Translations under genes and position numbers: made by a program | Source: Shouchella hunanensis | GTDB taxonomy: Bacteria; Bacillota; Bacilli; Bacillales; Bacillaceae_D | DNA length: 64,000 nucleotides | Reading direction: 5' to 3' | NCBI RefSeq assembly: GCF_028735875.1 | Contig: NZ_CP117834.1 | Coordinates: 3,708,001-3,772,000 of the forward strand | Part shown: piece by piece, positions 1 through 8,811 of the stretch | Position numbering within the stretch: the stretch's first letter is position 1 | Layout of the letters: each line of letters begins with the position of its first letter | Notes under the pieces: generated by a model | Databases searched by the model: none | What the model was told of the DNA's origin: nothing | Seen by the model: only the letters and a program-made list of their open reading frames with translations

Positions 1-580
1 CGATAATGTAAAACGTATCGTCAGCATTGGTTACCCAGTGCCGAATCGCTTCATTTGTAGCATCTTTTAATGTTTTACTTCCGCTTGTCGCTGGGATAAC
101 TTTCGCACCAAGAAGCTCCATTCGAAACACATTTAACTGCTGTCGCTCCATATCCGTTTCACCCATATAAATTAAACAGTCCATGCCAAATTTCGCAGCT
201 ACGGTTGCGGTCGCTACACCATGCTGGCCAGCACCTGTTTCAGCAACAATTTTCTTTTTACCCATTCGTTTGGCTAACAGTACTTGCCCGAGAGCATTAT
301 TTAGCTTGTGTGCGCCTGTGTGTACTAGATCTTCTCGCTTTAAATAAATGGAGACATTCCCTAGTGCTTTACTTAGCTGATCGGCAAATGTGATCGGAGT
401 TTTTCGGCCTGCATAATTTGTTAACAATGTTGTTAATTCACTTGTAAACGCAGGGTCCGCTAATGCTTCATCCAAAGCCGCCTCTAATTCCTCAAGTGCA
501 CTCATAATTGTCTCTGGCACATATTGTCCACCATACTCGCCGAAACGACCTTGCTCAGTTGGATAAAGATTTGTTTTCAT
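1..580 (-). CDS. trpB: Tryptophan synthase beta chain (3' part outside window)
   Basis: TrpB joins indole to L-serine with pyridoxal phosphate to make tryptophan, in complex with TrpA in the cytosol. About 193 N-terminal residues are visible and the gene runs off the left edge. The start has the family signature [13 protein letters not shown]. The PLP lysine is about K92 in [13 protein letters not shown], and the catalytic glutamate lies in ETGAGQHG near residue 114. The ATG overlaps the trpF stop by four bases (ATGA), so translation is probably coupled. It is the last visible gene of the trpDCFB unit; trpA would be expected beyond the edge. Confidence 0.96.
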   Translation of the reverse strand, partial: MKTNLYPTEQGRFGEYGGQYVPETIMSALEELEAALDEALADPAFTSELTTLLTNYAGRKTPITFADQLSKALGNVSIYLKREDLVHTGAHKLNNALGQVLLAKRMGKKKIVAETGAGQHGVATATVAAKFGMDCLIYMGETDMERQQLNVFRMELLGAKVIPATSGSKTLKDATNEAIRHWVTNADDTFYII

Positions 581-1206
581 CTCTCGATCACCTCTTCAAG
601 CTCTTCTATTGCCCGTATATTTTTTCGTCCGTTGCGCTCTATTCCGCTCGATAAATCTAAGCCAAACACGTTATATTGTTGTGCATCTTGAATATTTTCT
701 TTTTTTATTCCACCAGCAATAAACAGAGGCGTTTCATATCGATTTGCAACTTGTATAAATGTAGGAATGCGTTCCCAATCAAATGTTTGCCCCGTTCCAC
801 CCCACGCTTGTGTGCTTTTTGTATCTAACAAAAGACCATCTACGTAAGGAGCATAACGATGAAGCTGCTCAACAGTACTATCATCAACATGGATCGCTTT
901 CCAAAGTTCAATAGTTGGATAAGCATGTCGAACAGCTTTAACACTCTCCACGGACTCACTTCCATGAAGTTGAAGAACGTGGAAGATGTTCGCTTCAAAA
1001 AGGGGTTTTATTTGTTCTATTGTTGCATTTACAACAAGCGCAACATTTTTCTTTTCATGAGGAACAGACTGATTCCAATGCATCACATCATCAAGAAGTA
1101 CTTGACGTTTACTTTTTGCAAAAACATAACCAATGTAATCACACAATGAGTGAGCGACAACTTCTAGATCTTCTTTCGATTGAATCCCACAATATTTCGT
1201 CTTCAT
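577..1206 (-). CDS. trpF: Phosphoribosylanthranilate isomerase
   Basis: Cytosolic enzyme that converts N-(5'-phosphoribosyl)anthranilate to CdRP, the third step from chorismate to tryptophan. At 209 residues it is a normal-length TIM barrel. Visible features are the N-terminal KYCGI with the catalytic cysteine at residue 6, QLHGSE near 79-84, and the acid Asp128 in LLLDTK. The phosphate-binding end reads IAGGIKKEN. The start overlaps the trpC stop by ATGA and its own Shine-Dalgarno is weak, which suggests coupling to trpC. It lies between trpC and trpB, as in Bacillus subtilis. Confidence 0.96.
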   Translation of the reverse strand: MKTKYCGIQSKEDLEVVAHSLCDYIGYVFAKSKRQVLLDDVMHWNQSVPHEKKNVALVVNATIEQIKPLFEANIFHVLQLHGSESVESVKAVRHAYPTIELWKAIHVDDSTVEQLHRYAPYVDGLLLDTKSTQAWGGTGQTFDWERIPTFIQVANRYETPLFIAGGIKKENIQDAQQYNVFGLDLSSGIERNGRKNIRAIEELEEVIER

Positions 1207-1970
1207 TCCACTGTCCGCTCACTTGCAAACAAACTTTCAATGGCTTTAGAACGATCCGTCGCTTTCATTAATGTCTCACCCATTAACACACCATGAACAC
1301 CTAGTCTCTTTAAATAAGTAAGGTCTTCTTTTGTACGAATGCCACTTTCTGATACAAGAACCGATTCTTGTGAGAGCGATGGTAAAATTAATTCCGTCTG
1401 TTTAATGTTCGTTTGAAACGTTTTTAAATTCCGGTTATTCACACCAACGATTTCTGGCTTTATATACTGAAGCAATGTTTGCGCTTCTTGTTCATCATGT
1501 ACCTCTACTAGGCATTCAAGCCCTAATTCATATGCTTGTTCATAGAGCTCTCGTAGCTGGCTGTATTCAATAACACCTGCAATCAGCAAGATTGCATCCG
1601 CTCCGAGTCGATAGGACTCTTCAACTTGCTTCGCATCAATGATGAAGTCTTTGCGCAAAACCGGAAGATTAACCGTGTCTTTTACTTGCTTGATATATTC
1701 TTTCTTCCCTTTAAAATAGGGATAATCGGTTAGCACACTAATAGCAGACGCACCAGCAGCTTGATACGATAGCGCAATACGTTTTACATCGAGGGTTTCA
1801 ACCAAAAGACCTTTAGACGGAGACGCTTGTTTAATTTCTGCAATTAAACCGAGGTCATAAGTAGATTGAAGCAGGGCTTGTTTTAAACTCGTTCGCTTTA
1901 CCGCTACAGGAGCTGGCATTTCTAACACACGCACTTCTTCTTTTTTAGTTGCAATAATCTGATCAAGCAT
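1203..1970 (-). CDS. trpC: Indole-3-glycerol-phosphate synthase
   Basis: Closes the indole ring of CdRP with loss of CO2, the fourth step of the tryptophan branch. The 255-residue TIM barrel shows LIAEIKQASPSKG (Glu45, Lys47), VLRKDFIID with the catalytic Lys107, and SESGIRT and GVLMGETLM near the end. The start has a good ribosome site (AGAGGG, about seven bases upstream). It overlaps the trpD stop by eight bases and the trpF start by four. It is part of the TRAP-controlled trp operon. Confidence 0.97.
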   Translation of the reverse strand: MLDQIIATKKEEVRVLEMPAPVAVKRTSLKQALLQSTYDLGLIAEIKQASPSKGLLVETLDVKRIALSYQAAGASAISVLTDYPYFKGKKEYIKQVKDTVNLPVLRKDFIIDAKQVEESYRLGADAILLIAGVIEYSQLRELYEQAYELGLECLVEVHDEQEAQTLLQYIKPEIVGVNNRNLKTFQTNIKQTELILPSLSQESVLVSESGIRTKEDLTYLKRLGVHGVLMGETLMKATDRSKAIESLFASERTVE

Positions 1971-2988
1971 GTTTTATCCCTCTCTTCTTTGATTGCAGCG
2001 AGGTCAAATAAAGTTGTGATTGCCCATTTTCAATTGCCCGCCTTGCCTCTTCAACACCAACTTGAATAGAAGATACGTAATCACCTGCATACAACGCAAC
2101 ACCTGCATTAAACGCTACAATATTAGTTGCTGCTTGCGGAGCTTCATTCCGGAGTACCTGATGAATTAAAGCAGCACTCTCAGCAGGGGTTTGTACACGG
2201 ATGGATGCTAACGAACTACGGGTAAAACCAACATCTTCAGGCTTTATAGTATTGGCATGAATCTCATCTTGCTTCACATCAACAAGGTACGTTTCACCAT
2301 GAATGGCACATTCATCAAGTCCATCTGCACCACTAACAACAACGGAGTGGGTTGTACCGAGTCGTTGTAATACGTGTCCAAATTGATCAGCGGTTGCCCG
2401 GCTATTTACTCCTACTAACTGGTGTTTTGCACCAGCTGGATTTGTTAACGGTCCTAAAAGATTAAAAATACTTCGAAAGCCTAGCTCTTTTCTCGTTTTC
2501 ATTACGTGTTTCATAGAAGGATGATACAAAGGAGCAAACATAAAGCATAGTGACTGCTCTGTTAGCATATTTGCTGCTTCCGTCACCGATGTTTGAATAT
2601 CAATATTAAGCGCTTCAAACACATCTGCACTTCCTGTTTTTGAAGACACAGAACGATTTCCATGCTTCGTCACAGGTATGTTCATTGATCCAAGAACAAT
2701 TGCTGTTGCAGTGGAAATGTTAAAGGTACCAAGCCCGTCACCACCTGTTCCACATGTATCAATTGTCCGTTCTAGATGAATAGGAAATGGTTCAGCCATT
2801 CCCCGCATTGCCCGCGCAAAGCCAACAAGTTCATCTGTTGTTTCTCCTCTAAATCGGAGCAACGTCATAAAGCTAGCAATCTGGCTATCTGCTAATCGCC
2901 CATGCATGATTTCGCCCATAAGCAACTCTGCTTCTTGTTCACTTAATGTACCATTGTCTAAGCAGCGGTGTAACATCGCTTTAATCAT
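1963..2988 (-). CDS. trpD: Anthranilate phosphoribosyltransferase
   Basis: Transfers phosphoribosyl from PRPP to anthranilate. The family motifs DTCGTGGDG and KHGNRSVSSKTGSAD are present, as is the FLFAPLYHPSMKHV-type stretch (here CFMFAPLYHPSMKHV). I start it at the ATG ending at 2988 (341 residues) because AGGTG lies six bases upstream; an in-frame ATG 14 codons earlier lacks a ribosome site. The start overlaps the end of a 60-codon ORF that sits where trpE is expected. Anthranilate supply therefore depends on a TrpE encoded elsewhere or on uptake, which is an inference. Confidence 0.95.
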   Translation of the reverse strand: MIKAMLHRCLDNGTLSEQEAELLMGEIMHGRLADSQIASFMTLLRFRGETTDELVGFARAMRGMAEPFPIHLERTIDTCGTGGDGLGTFNISTATAIVLGSMNIPVTKHGNRSVSSKTGSADVFEALNIDIQTSVTEAANMLTEQSLCFMFAPLYHPSMKHVMKTRKELGFRSIFNLLGPLTNPAGAKHQLVGVNSRATADQFGHVLQRLGTTHSVVVSGADGLDECAIHGETYLVDVKQDEIHANTIKPEDVGFTRSSLASIRVQTPAESAALIHQVLRNEAPQAATNIVAFNAGVALYAGDYVSSIQVGVEEARRAIENGQSQLYLTSLQSKKRGIKHA

Positions 2989-3163
2989 GGCATACACCTG
3001 CATTTCGGATAAGGTGATCCCTACATACATAATAAAAACGAGACATAAAATTGGATAAAGGAATAACAGAAGGATGAAGCATTGTCGACTTTTGCTTACC
3101 GATTTGCTTCTTACGTGTTGTGCGTTTAATTACTTGAACATTAAGGGGATTTATTTTCTTCAT
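2981..3163 (-). CDS. 60-residue ORF in the trpE position, possible trpE remnant or leader peptide
   Basis: The ORF starts at ATG 3163 with a strong ribosome site (AAGGAG, ten bases upstream). Its stop lies inside the first codons of trpD, so it would be translationally coupled. It is the first start codon after the TRAP leader, the place normally taken by trpE. The product is basic at its N-terminus (KRTTRKKQIGKQK), has no tryptophan codon, and matches no family I recognise; I see no anthranilate synthase motif. It could be a remnant left by an internal trpE deletion or a small peptide needed to load ribosomes at trpD. Function unknown. Confidence 0.5.
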   Translation of the reverse strand: MKKINPLNVQVIKRTTRKKQIGKQKSTMLHPSVIPLSNFMSRFYYVCRDHLIRNAGVCHD

Positions 3164-3280
3164 TTACCACTCACTCCTTGTGATGTGAAAATGAAGAGCG
3201 GTTGGAGGATTGACGCATCTCCAAATACATTTATAGGAAGGGTTCTTTACTTCGTCTACATTCTCTCCGCTCTGCTCATT
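3164..3280 (-). promoter_or_regulatory. trp leader competing structures, predicted ribosome-site switch
   Basis: The leader RNA segment at 3280-3267, the 3' part of the TRAP site, can pair with 3201-3190 over 7 + 5 base pairs with a two-base bulge. The same distal strand (3202-3196, ACCGCTC) can instead pair with 3172-3166 (GAGTGGT, one G-U), between the Shine-Dalgarno and the start at 3163. TRAP binding would block the first pairing and favour the second, hiding the start. This mirrors the known B. subtilis trpE Shine-Dalgarno-blocking hairpin. The pairings are seen in the sequence; the switch is inferred. Confidence 0.55.
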
Positions 3281-3315
3281 CTCAACTAATCTCTACTCTA
3301 AACTCTACTCATCTA
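3256..3315 (-). promoter_or_regulatory. TRAP (MtrB) binding site, eleven (G/U)AG triplets
   Basis: Read on the minus strand, the leader contains UAG-AU-GAG-UA-GAG and continues with further UAG/GAG triplets, most separated by two or three bases. Eleven can be counted from 3315 to 3256, although two spacers are longer (four and six bases). This is the classic binding surface for the eleven-subunit tryptophan-activated TRAP ring, whose gene mtrB lies at 11218-11439. The site begins roughly eight bases after the predicted transcription start. Confidence 0.88.
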
Positions 3316-3330
3316 ATCTTGCTTGCACGT

Positions 3331-3359
3331 AGTCTAACGCAAAAAACCACTGACGTCAA
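3331..3359 (-). promoter_or_regulatory. Sigma-A promoter of the trp operon
   Basis: TTGACG (3359-3354), a 17-base spacer and TAGACT (3336-3331) lie just downstream of the aroH stop codon. Transcription would start near 3323, directly before the TRAP repeats. An internal trp promoter inside the aro supra-operon is also the B. subtilis arrangement. Confidence 0.75.
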
Positions 3360-3370
3360 CCCATTATCAC

Positions 3371-3739
3371 CTAGCCCTTTTGCAAGAGGTCTGGACGAAG
3401 CGTTATCGCCTCATTTAAGAAAGTATGACGAACATCTCGCTGATCCTGCTCCGTGTGAGCCGTCATCATAATCCGAATACAACGCGACAAACTTCCTTTC
3501 ACAGGTATTTCCTGAGCGCACATAACTGGTACGAAATCAAAACCATTTAAATGACGTAAAGCTTTAGCTGGGAAGCAAGCATCAATGTCGTTTGTTACGG
3601 TAACAAGCACTTGCGCAATTTGTTCAGGCTTAATGTCATTATCCGCTACCATTTTTCGGAGCAAGCGCTCGGTCTCACGTTCAATTTCTGCTGCTTCATT
3701 TTTTTCAACTGTCGTCGCCCCACGAATGCCTCGCATCAT
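3371..3739 (-). CDS. aroH: Chorismate mutase, AroH class
   Basis: Monofunctional chorismate mutase that rearranges chorismate to prephenate for phenylalanine and tyrosine synthesis. At 122 residues it matches the B. subtilis AroH trimer type. It begins MRGIRGATTVE with the active-site arginine, and carries AQEIPVKGSLSRCIR with the active-site glutamate and arginine, and LRPDL near the C-terminus. It follows aroB after two bases and precedes the trp promoter, so it closes the aroC-aroB-aroH unit. Either of the first two ATGs could be used. Confidence 0.95.
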   Translation of the reverse strand: MMRGIRGATTVEKNEAAEIERETERLLRKMVADNDIKPEQIAQVLVTVTNDIDACFPAKALRHLNGFDFVPVMCAQEIPVKGSLSRCIRIMMTAHTEQDQRDVRHTFLNEAITLRPDLLQKG

Positions 3740-3741
3740 AA

Positions 3742-4821
3742 TTAATGGCCTCCTTTTTCTACTGTCAATTCCGCTACTAGCTCTTCTGCAGTAATTGGTT
3801 CAATTGTCGCTTTACCTAGTGCACTTAATAAAACGTAATGAAGCGTACCGTGACGCGCTTTTTTATCTTTCATCATTTGTGAAAGCAAATCGGTTATCTC
3901 TAGCGAAGACGGGATTTGAACGGTATAGCCAAGAGATTGAAACCACGCTATATACCGATCAGAAGCAAGATCAATGTTGTGCTTACGCTCACTAAGCTTT
4001 AATGCAAAAGCCATTCCGATCAGAACGGCTTCACCGTGGGTCACAGCACCATAGCCTAACTCTGCTTCAATTGCATGACCTAGCGTATGCCCAAAATTCA
4101 ACACACCACGAATACCCAGCTCTTGTTCATCCTGCTGCACAATGCGCGCTTTTAACGCTACGGCTCTTTCAATCATACGTACGAGCGACTCGCCTTCGAT
4201 GGACGTGAGCGAGTCAACTTCCTCTTCTAGCCATGTTAAGAAGTCCCTATCCGCAATAAAAGCCATCTTGACTATTTCAGCAAAGCCTGAACGCCATTCT
4301 TTTTCAGGAAGCGTTTGTAGAAGCTGAGGATCATAGAGGACAAGTTCCGGCTGGTGAAACAATCCCACCATATTTTTGCCTTTCTCTAAATTAATGGCTA
4401 CTTTACCACCAACACTTGAATCATGTGCCAATAACGTCGTCGGTACTTGTACAAAAGAAATGCCACGCATATAGGTACCGGCTACAAACCCAGCTAAATC
4501 TCCTATGACACCACCACCAAATGCGATGATGACAGATGAGCGATCGAGCTGATATTCGAAGCAGTCATTTAACAAACGCTCGTATTGCGCAAATGATTTT
4601 GACTGTTCCCCACTAGGAACAACAGACACATGTACAGCTGTCTGCGTAAACGTTTGGAGAAACGATTCAAGATAATGTGTCGCAACCTGTTCATCAACAA
4701 TAAGCATGTAACGAGAAGCTGGGGCCACTTTTTCAATAATCGATCCGGCTTGATTTAGCACACCTTGTTCAATTACCACATCATAGGTCTTTTTGTCTGT
4801 ACATACATTGACTTTCATCAT
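3742..4821 (-). CDS. aroB: 3-dehydroquinate synthase
   Basis: NAD- and metal-dependent cyclisation of DAHP to 3-dehydroquinate, second step of the shikimate pathway. The 359-residue protein has PSGEQSKS, the nucleotide motif AFGGGVIGDLAGFVAGTYMRG, VPTTLLAHDSSVGGK, and the metal-binding GHTLGHAIE followed by HGEAV. Two consecutive ATGs overlap the aroC stop (TAATGATG), so either could serve and coupling is likely. Confidence 0.96.
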   Translation of the reverse strand: MMKVNVCTDKKTYDVVIEQGVLNQAGSIIEKVAPASRYMLIVDEQVATHYLESFLQTFTQTAVHVSVVPSGEQSKSFAQYERLLNDCFEYQLDRSSVIIAFGGGVIGDLAGFVAGTYMRGISFVQVPTTLLAHDSSVGGKVAINLEKGKNMVGLFHQPELVLYDPQLLQTLPEKEWRSGFAEIVKMAFIADRDFLTWLEEEVDSLTSIEGESLVRMIERAVALKARIVQQDEQELGIRGVLNFGHTLGHAIEAELGYGAVTHGEAVLIGMAFALKLSERKHNIDLASDRYIAWFQSLGYTVQIPSSLEITDLLSQMMKDKKARHGTLHYVLLSALGKATIEPITAEELVAELTVEKGGH

Positions 4822-5993
4822 TAAAATAGCCTTGCTTTTTCATTGTGTCGCTCTATCGCTGCTTGAAGGTCCGAAAGTTGATCTGCCGGAAACGTATCTA
4901 GTAAGCTACTTGCAATTTCCCATGCCACGACATTTTCGCACACAACTGAAGCAGCTGGCACTGCGCAACTATCAGATCGCTCGACACCTGCATCAAACGC
5001 CTCTTTGGAATCAATATCGACACTTTTAAGTGGTTTATATAAGGTTGGGATTGGCTTCATGACACCTTTTACAACGACTGGCATACCGTTTGTCATTCCA
5101 CCTTCAAAGCCACCTAGACGGTTTGTTTTTCGGCTATAGCCTGTTTGTTCATCCCAAATGATTTCATCATGAACTTGACTACCAGGTTTTCGCGCTGCTT
5201 CAAACCCTAAACCGATCTCAACACCTTTAAAGGCATTTATGCTCATGACAGCTCCAGCAATTTTCCCATCTAGTTTACGATCATAATGAACATGGCTCCC
5301 TAACCCAATTGGCAACCCTTCAACGACTACTTCAACGACGCCACCAATACTATCACCGTCTTGTTTTGCTTGATCAATTGCCGCCATCATTTTCGTGCCT
5401 GCTTCGTCATCAAGGCATCGGACTGGAGATGCTTCAGACCGTTCTTGAATTGTTTGAATGGAAAGCGACTCTTCCACATTTGCTTCGATACCACCGATTA
5501 TTCTAACGTGACCAGCTACTTCAACTCCAAGCGCCCGTAAAATAACTTTCGCAAGCGCCCCACAAGCGACTCGAACCGTTGTCTCTCTCGCTGAAGAACG
5601 CTCTAATACGTCACGCATGTCACGATGACCGTATTTTATTGCTCCATTCAAATCTGCATGACCTGGCCGTGGTCGTGTTAAGCGACGTCTCATTTTTTCT
5701 TCTTCTTCTTTTGAAATGGGAGCTGACCCCATAATTTTTGTCCAGTTTTTCCAATCATTATTTTCAACAACGAACGTAATCGGAGCCCCTGTTGTATAGC
5801 CGTGTCGAACGCCGCTCATAATCTTCACTTGATCCTTTTCGATTTGCATCCGGCGTCCTCGACCATATCCACCTTGCCTGCGAGAAAGTTCCCGATTAAT
5901 ATCCTCTTCCACCAGGCGGATTTGAGCCGGAACACCTTCTATAATTGTAGTTAATTGCGGCCCGTGGGATTCACCAGCTGTAAGAAATCTCAT
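4821..5993 (-). CDS. aroC: Chorismate synthase
   Basis: Uses reduced FMN to eliminate phosphate from EPSP and form chorismate, the branch point that feeds aroH and the trp genes downstream. Signatures are [12 protein letters not shown] at the start, [12 protein letters not shown], the arginine-rich [17 protein letters not shown], and [12 protein letters not shown]. The start at 5993 (390 residues) is preferred because AAGGAG lies eight bases upstream; an ATG eleven codons earlier is less likely. It is called aroF in older B. subtilis maps. Confidence 0.96.
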   Translation of the reverse strand: MRFLTAGESHGPQLTTIIEGVPAQIRLVEEDINRELSRRQGGYGRGRRMQIEKDQVKIMSGVRHGYTTGAPITFVVENNDWKNWTKIMGSAPISKEEEEKMRRRLTRPRPGHADLNGAIKYGHRDMRDVLERSSARETTVRVACGALAKVILRALGVEVAGHVRIIGGIEANVEESLSIQTIQERSEASPVRCLDDEAGTKMMAAIDQAKQDGDSIGGVVEVVVEGLPIGLGSHVHYDRKLDGKIAGAVMSINAFKGVEIGLGFEAARKPGSQVHDEIIWDEQTGYSRKTNRLGGFEGGMTNGMPVVVKGVMKPIPTLYKPLKSVDIDSKEAFDAGVERSDSCAVPAASVVCENVVAWEIASSLLDTFPADQLSDLQAAIERHNEKARLF

Positions 5994-6049
5994 TATGTCC
6001 ACTCCTTCTACCAATTGCTTTATCACTTTTACGCGCTAAATTATATTCG

Positions 6050-6078
6050 ATTATACCAACTATGACGCAATTTTTCAA
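6050..6078 (-). promoter_or_regulatory. Sigma-A promoter upstream of aroC
   Basis: TTGAAA (6078-6073), a 17-base spacer and a perfect TATAAT (6055-6050) precede aroC. The -35 box overlaps the last codon of cheR, so aroCBH need not depend on read-through from cheR. Confidence 0.75.
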
Positions 6079-6863
6079 TTTGTTTTCTGATAAAAAAAAG
6101 GAGCTATTGCTTTTAATCCATATGTATGAGGGTGAAAAATTTGCTCTGTACTCCCTACAAACAGAAGTCCCCCCTCTTTTAAAGCATCACTTAGCTTCCG
6201 GAAAATGCGTTCTTTCGTTTCTTCAGTAAAGTAAATGCATACATTTCGACAAATAACCATATCCATCTGTTTTGGGAAAGCATCATGGATTAAATCCAAC
6301 GTAGAAAATGACACCATATCTTTTATCTCATCTACGACGCAAAAATCAGACTCTTCCTTTTGAAAGAAGCGATTTAGCATCTCTTCTTCCATAACGGTTT
6401 TTGCTGCTTGCGTCGAATAACGACCTTTTTTCGCTTTTAGAATCATCTGTCCATCTAAGTCTGTTGCTTGTAGCTGATTAGACACTAGTGGTAACTCATG
6501 TCGCTTACAGAGCATCGCTACTGTATAGGCTTCCTCTCCTGAGGAACACGCGGCGCTCCAAATGGCCAATGGTTTTTTTGTCAGTGCGTGACGAGCAGCT
6601 AGCCAATCCGCTACACGTTCCCAGCGATCTGCATTTCGAAAGAAAGATGTTACATTAATAGTCATTTTTTCTTTACATTCAGATAAAAGATCTGGGTTTT
6701 CTTTTAGCGCTTCTCCATATGCCTTCATGCTGCTCATTCCATGCTTCACACTCAATGTGCGCAAACGGCGTTCCATTTGTGAGCGTTTATACGCTTGCAA
6801 GCGGATGCCTGTTAAGGTTGCGAAAAGATCAGAAAAGGCTTCATAATCATCTTGATACTGCAT
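6075..6863 (-). CDS. cheR: Chemotaxis protein methyltransferase CheR
   Basis: S-adenosylmethionine-dependent enzyme that methylates glutamates of chemoreceptors. The N-terminal helical domain (about 1-75) contains MERRLRTL and MTINVTSFFRN. The C-terminal Rossmann domain has WSAACSSGEEAYTVAM (SAM site), ATDLDGQMI, and DMVICRNVCIYF. I prefer the ATG at 6863 (262 residues) because GGAG lies nine bases before it; in-frame ATGs up to 6959 have poorer ribosome sites. Its place next to ndk matches B. subtilis. Confidence 0.94.
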   Translation of the reverse strand: MQYQDDYEAFSDLFATLTGIRLQAYKRSQMERRLRTLSVKHGMSSMKAYGEALKENPDLLSECKEKMTINVTSFFRNADRWERVADWLAARHALTKKPLAIWSAACSSGEEAYTVAMLCKRHELPLVSNQLQATDLDGQMILKAKKGRYSTQAAKTVMEEEMLNRFFQKEESDFCVVDEIKDMVSFSTLDLIHDAFPKQMDMVICRNVCIYFTEETKERIFRKLSDALKEGGLLFVGSTEQIFHPHTYGLKAIAPFFYQKTN

Positions 6864-6960
6864 ATTCAAACGCTCCATCTCTCTCATTTTACCTAATAGT
6901 GTACCACGAAAATGCTTTAATCGGGTACAAGCGTCCTTCAAAAGGATGCAGCATACCATA

Positions 6961-7002
6961 ATAAAAAGGTACGAAAGGATGAAAAGACATCCTCCCGTAC
7001 CT
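6961..7002 (-). terminator. Rho-independent terminator after ndk
   Basis: Inverted repeat AGGTACG...CGTACCT (7002-6996 with 6973-6967) enclosing a second AGGATG/CATCCT stem, followed on the minus strand by TTTTTAT. It probably limits read-through from ndk into cheR. Confidence 0.7.
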
Positions 7003-7024
7003 CTTTAACGCTTGTGAATGATGC

Positions 7025-7471
7025 TTACACCCAAACGTTTGTATTTTTTTCATATGTTGATAGCTCTTCTTCAGAAAAGAATATGCCAATTTCACGATCA
7101 GCACTTTCAGTTGAATCAGAACCATGGATCACATTCATACCAACTTGAATTGCATAATCTCCACGAATAGAGCCTGGTGTTGCCTCAGCTGGATTCGTCG
7201 CTCCGATTAAATGGCGAGAAATTTTCACAACTTGTTCGCCTTCCCAAACCATTGCAAACACTGGACCAGATGTAATAAAAGTAACGAGCTCATTAAAAAA
7301 GGGCTTTTCACGGTGTTCACCATAATGAGTCTCAGCTGTTTCTTTGCTTAATGTTACAAGTTTCCCTGCTACAAGTTTAAATCCTTTTTGCTCAAAACGA
7401 GAAACAATTTGTCCGATTAAATTACGTTGAACTCCATCAGGCTTAATCATCACATATGTACGTTCCAACAT
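7025..7471 (-). CDS. ndk: Nucleoside diphosphate kinase
   Basis: Moves the gamma-phosphate from NTPs to NDPs through a phosphohistidine. The 148-residue protein begins [18 protein letters not shown] and carries the active-site His116 in NVIHGSDS. It has its own promoter upstream and a terminator downstream, although it lies in the same gene order as hepT and cheR in B. subtilis. A GTGGGG ribosome site precedes the ATG. Confidence 0.97.
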   Translation of the reverse strand: MLERTYVMIKPDGVQRNLIGQIVSRFEQKGFKLVAGKLVTLSKETAETHYGEHREKPFFNELVTFITSGPVFAMVWEGEQVVKISRHLIGATNPAEATPGSIRGDYAIQVGMNVIHGSDSTESADREIGIFFSEEELSTYEKNTNVWV

Positions 7472-7510
7472 TCCAACCCCACTTTATTTAGTTTATTCGG
7501 TAACTCTTTT

Positions 7511-7539
7511 AGTATAGCAAATGAAGTAAGCGCTAACAA
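7511..7539 (-). promoter_or_regulatory. Sigma-A promoter upstream of ndk
   Basis: TTGTTA (7539-7534), a 17-base spacer and TATACT (7516-7511) are placed 40 bases before the ndk start. It is a near-consensus vegetative promoter. Confidence 0.7.
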
Positions 7540-7618
7540 TAAAAAATAGCGAAAATATTCGTTTTTCCTCGTACGTTGACACTTTTCTAGTAAAGGGAAT
7601 ATTCCTACTATTATCCAT

Positions 7619-7657
7619 AAAAAAACCGGATAAGTGATGCTCACAACCGGTTTTTTT
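7619..7657 (-). terminator. Terminator after hepT
   Basis: Perfect AAAAAACCGG / CCGGTTTTTT repeat with an inner GTGA/TCAC stem; both strands end in a T run. It separates the hepS-menG-hepT operon from ndk. Confidence 0.85.
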
Positions 7658-7667
7658 ATTAAGCTAC

Positions 7668-8639
7668 TTAATACTTCCGTCGACCTATATAAGCAGCAAC
7701 CTGCTTTAAATGGGTCTTCGCCTCGCAATTAGGAAATTCATTAAGCAACGCATATGCTTTGCTTAAGTAGCGATCACTTAAGTCTTGGGCATATTCAATT
7801 CCGCCAGAGTTGCGTACGTCATTCAAAAACGGTTCCATCGTTATCGTTTTAGCTGTTTCTTTCGTCAATTCTTCTCTAAGCTTTTCTTTAAACGATGGAT
7901 TCGTATCCATAGCATATAATGCAGGAAGCGTTACATTCCCTTGACGTAAATCCCCGCCAGCTGGTTTTCCTAACTGTTCTTTCGTGCCTACAAAATCTAA
8001 TATATCATCCATTATTTGATAAGACATTCCGAGGAAATAAGCGAAATAATACATTTGTTGTTGGAGCTCTTCTTCTACATCAGCTGCAATAGCACCTAAC
8101 TGAGAGCTAACTGCAATTAAAAGAGCTGTTTTTCGTTTAATCCGTCTAAAGTATGTGCGAATGGTTTGATCCCAGTTATACTGATCTCGAATTTGTTCGA
8201 CTTCGCCAAGACACATTTGATGCATTGCATCCGAAATGATCACATGCACACGCTTATCTTGAAACGCTTTCGTTGTTTCAATTGCGTGTCCAAAAATATA
8301 ATCTCCCGTATACATGGCAACACGGTTATCCCATCTTGCCATAACCGTTTCATTTCCTCTTCTTAATGAAGCATTATCAATCACATCGTCATGAACTAAA
8401 GAACCCATATGAATTAACTCTAATGATGCAGCGATATGCTTTAACTTCTCTAAATCGTAGTTTCCAAACTTTCCAGCCAAAAGAACAAGAACTGGGCGAA
8501 TTCTTTTACCACCCGCCTTTAAGAGATCAGTCGACGCTTCGTTTAAAACTGGGTGTTTAGCTGAAAGCGTACGTTCCAGTATGGATTCAATGTATTCAAT
8601 ATCGGTTTGAAACTCTTTATATATTTCTGCTAACTTCAT
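7668..8639 (-). CDS. hepT: Heptaprenyl diphosphate synthase, large catalytic subunit
   Basis: Builds the C35 isoprenoid side chain of menaquinone-7 together with HepS. The first aspartate-rich motif is LVHDDVIDNASLRRG, and the second is YQIMDDILDF, followed by GKPAGGDLRQGNVTLP. The start at 8639 (323 residues) has AAGGGTGG upstream and matches the family length; a TTG 31 codons earlier would place its ribosome site too close. It ends the hepS-menG-prenyltransferase-hepT operon. Confidence 0.95.
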   Translation of the reverse strand: MKLAEIYKEFQTDIEYIESILERTLSAKHPVLNEASTDLLKAGGKRIRPVLVLLAGKFGNYDLEKLKHIAASLELIHMGSLVHDDVIDNASLRRGNETVMARWDNRVAMYTGDYIFGHAIETTKAFQDKRVHVIISDAMHQMCLGEVEQIRDQYNWDQTIRTYFRRIKRKTALLIAVSSQLGAIAADVEEELQQQMYYFAYFLGMSYQIMDDILDFVGTKEQLGKPAGGDLRQGNVTLPALYAMDTNPSFKEKLREELTKETAKTITMEPFLNDVRNSGGIEYAQDLSDRYLSKAYALLNEFPNCEAKTHLKQVAAYIGRRKY

Positions 8640-8811
8640 GAACGCCACCCTTATGCAGCCTAAAAGTCTGCTCGTTTTATAAATGGTTTTTTCTTCTTTC
8701 TCACTAGTGAAGGTTATACGGGATGGTTGCAATCACCTCAAAATCGATGCTATTCACATGATAGAGGCAGGTTATTTCATTCTTTTCTAAACGTCTTCGT
8801 CAGCTAGCTTC

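Noticed and set aside
3190-3230. TTGGAG/CTCCAA hairpin in the trp leader as a transcription terminator
   Set aside because: A six-base stem with no following U run; better explained as part of the leader fold.
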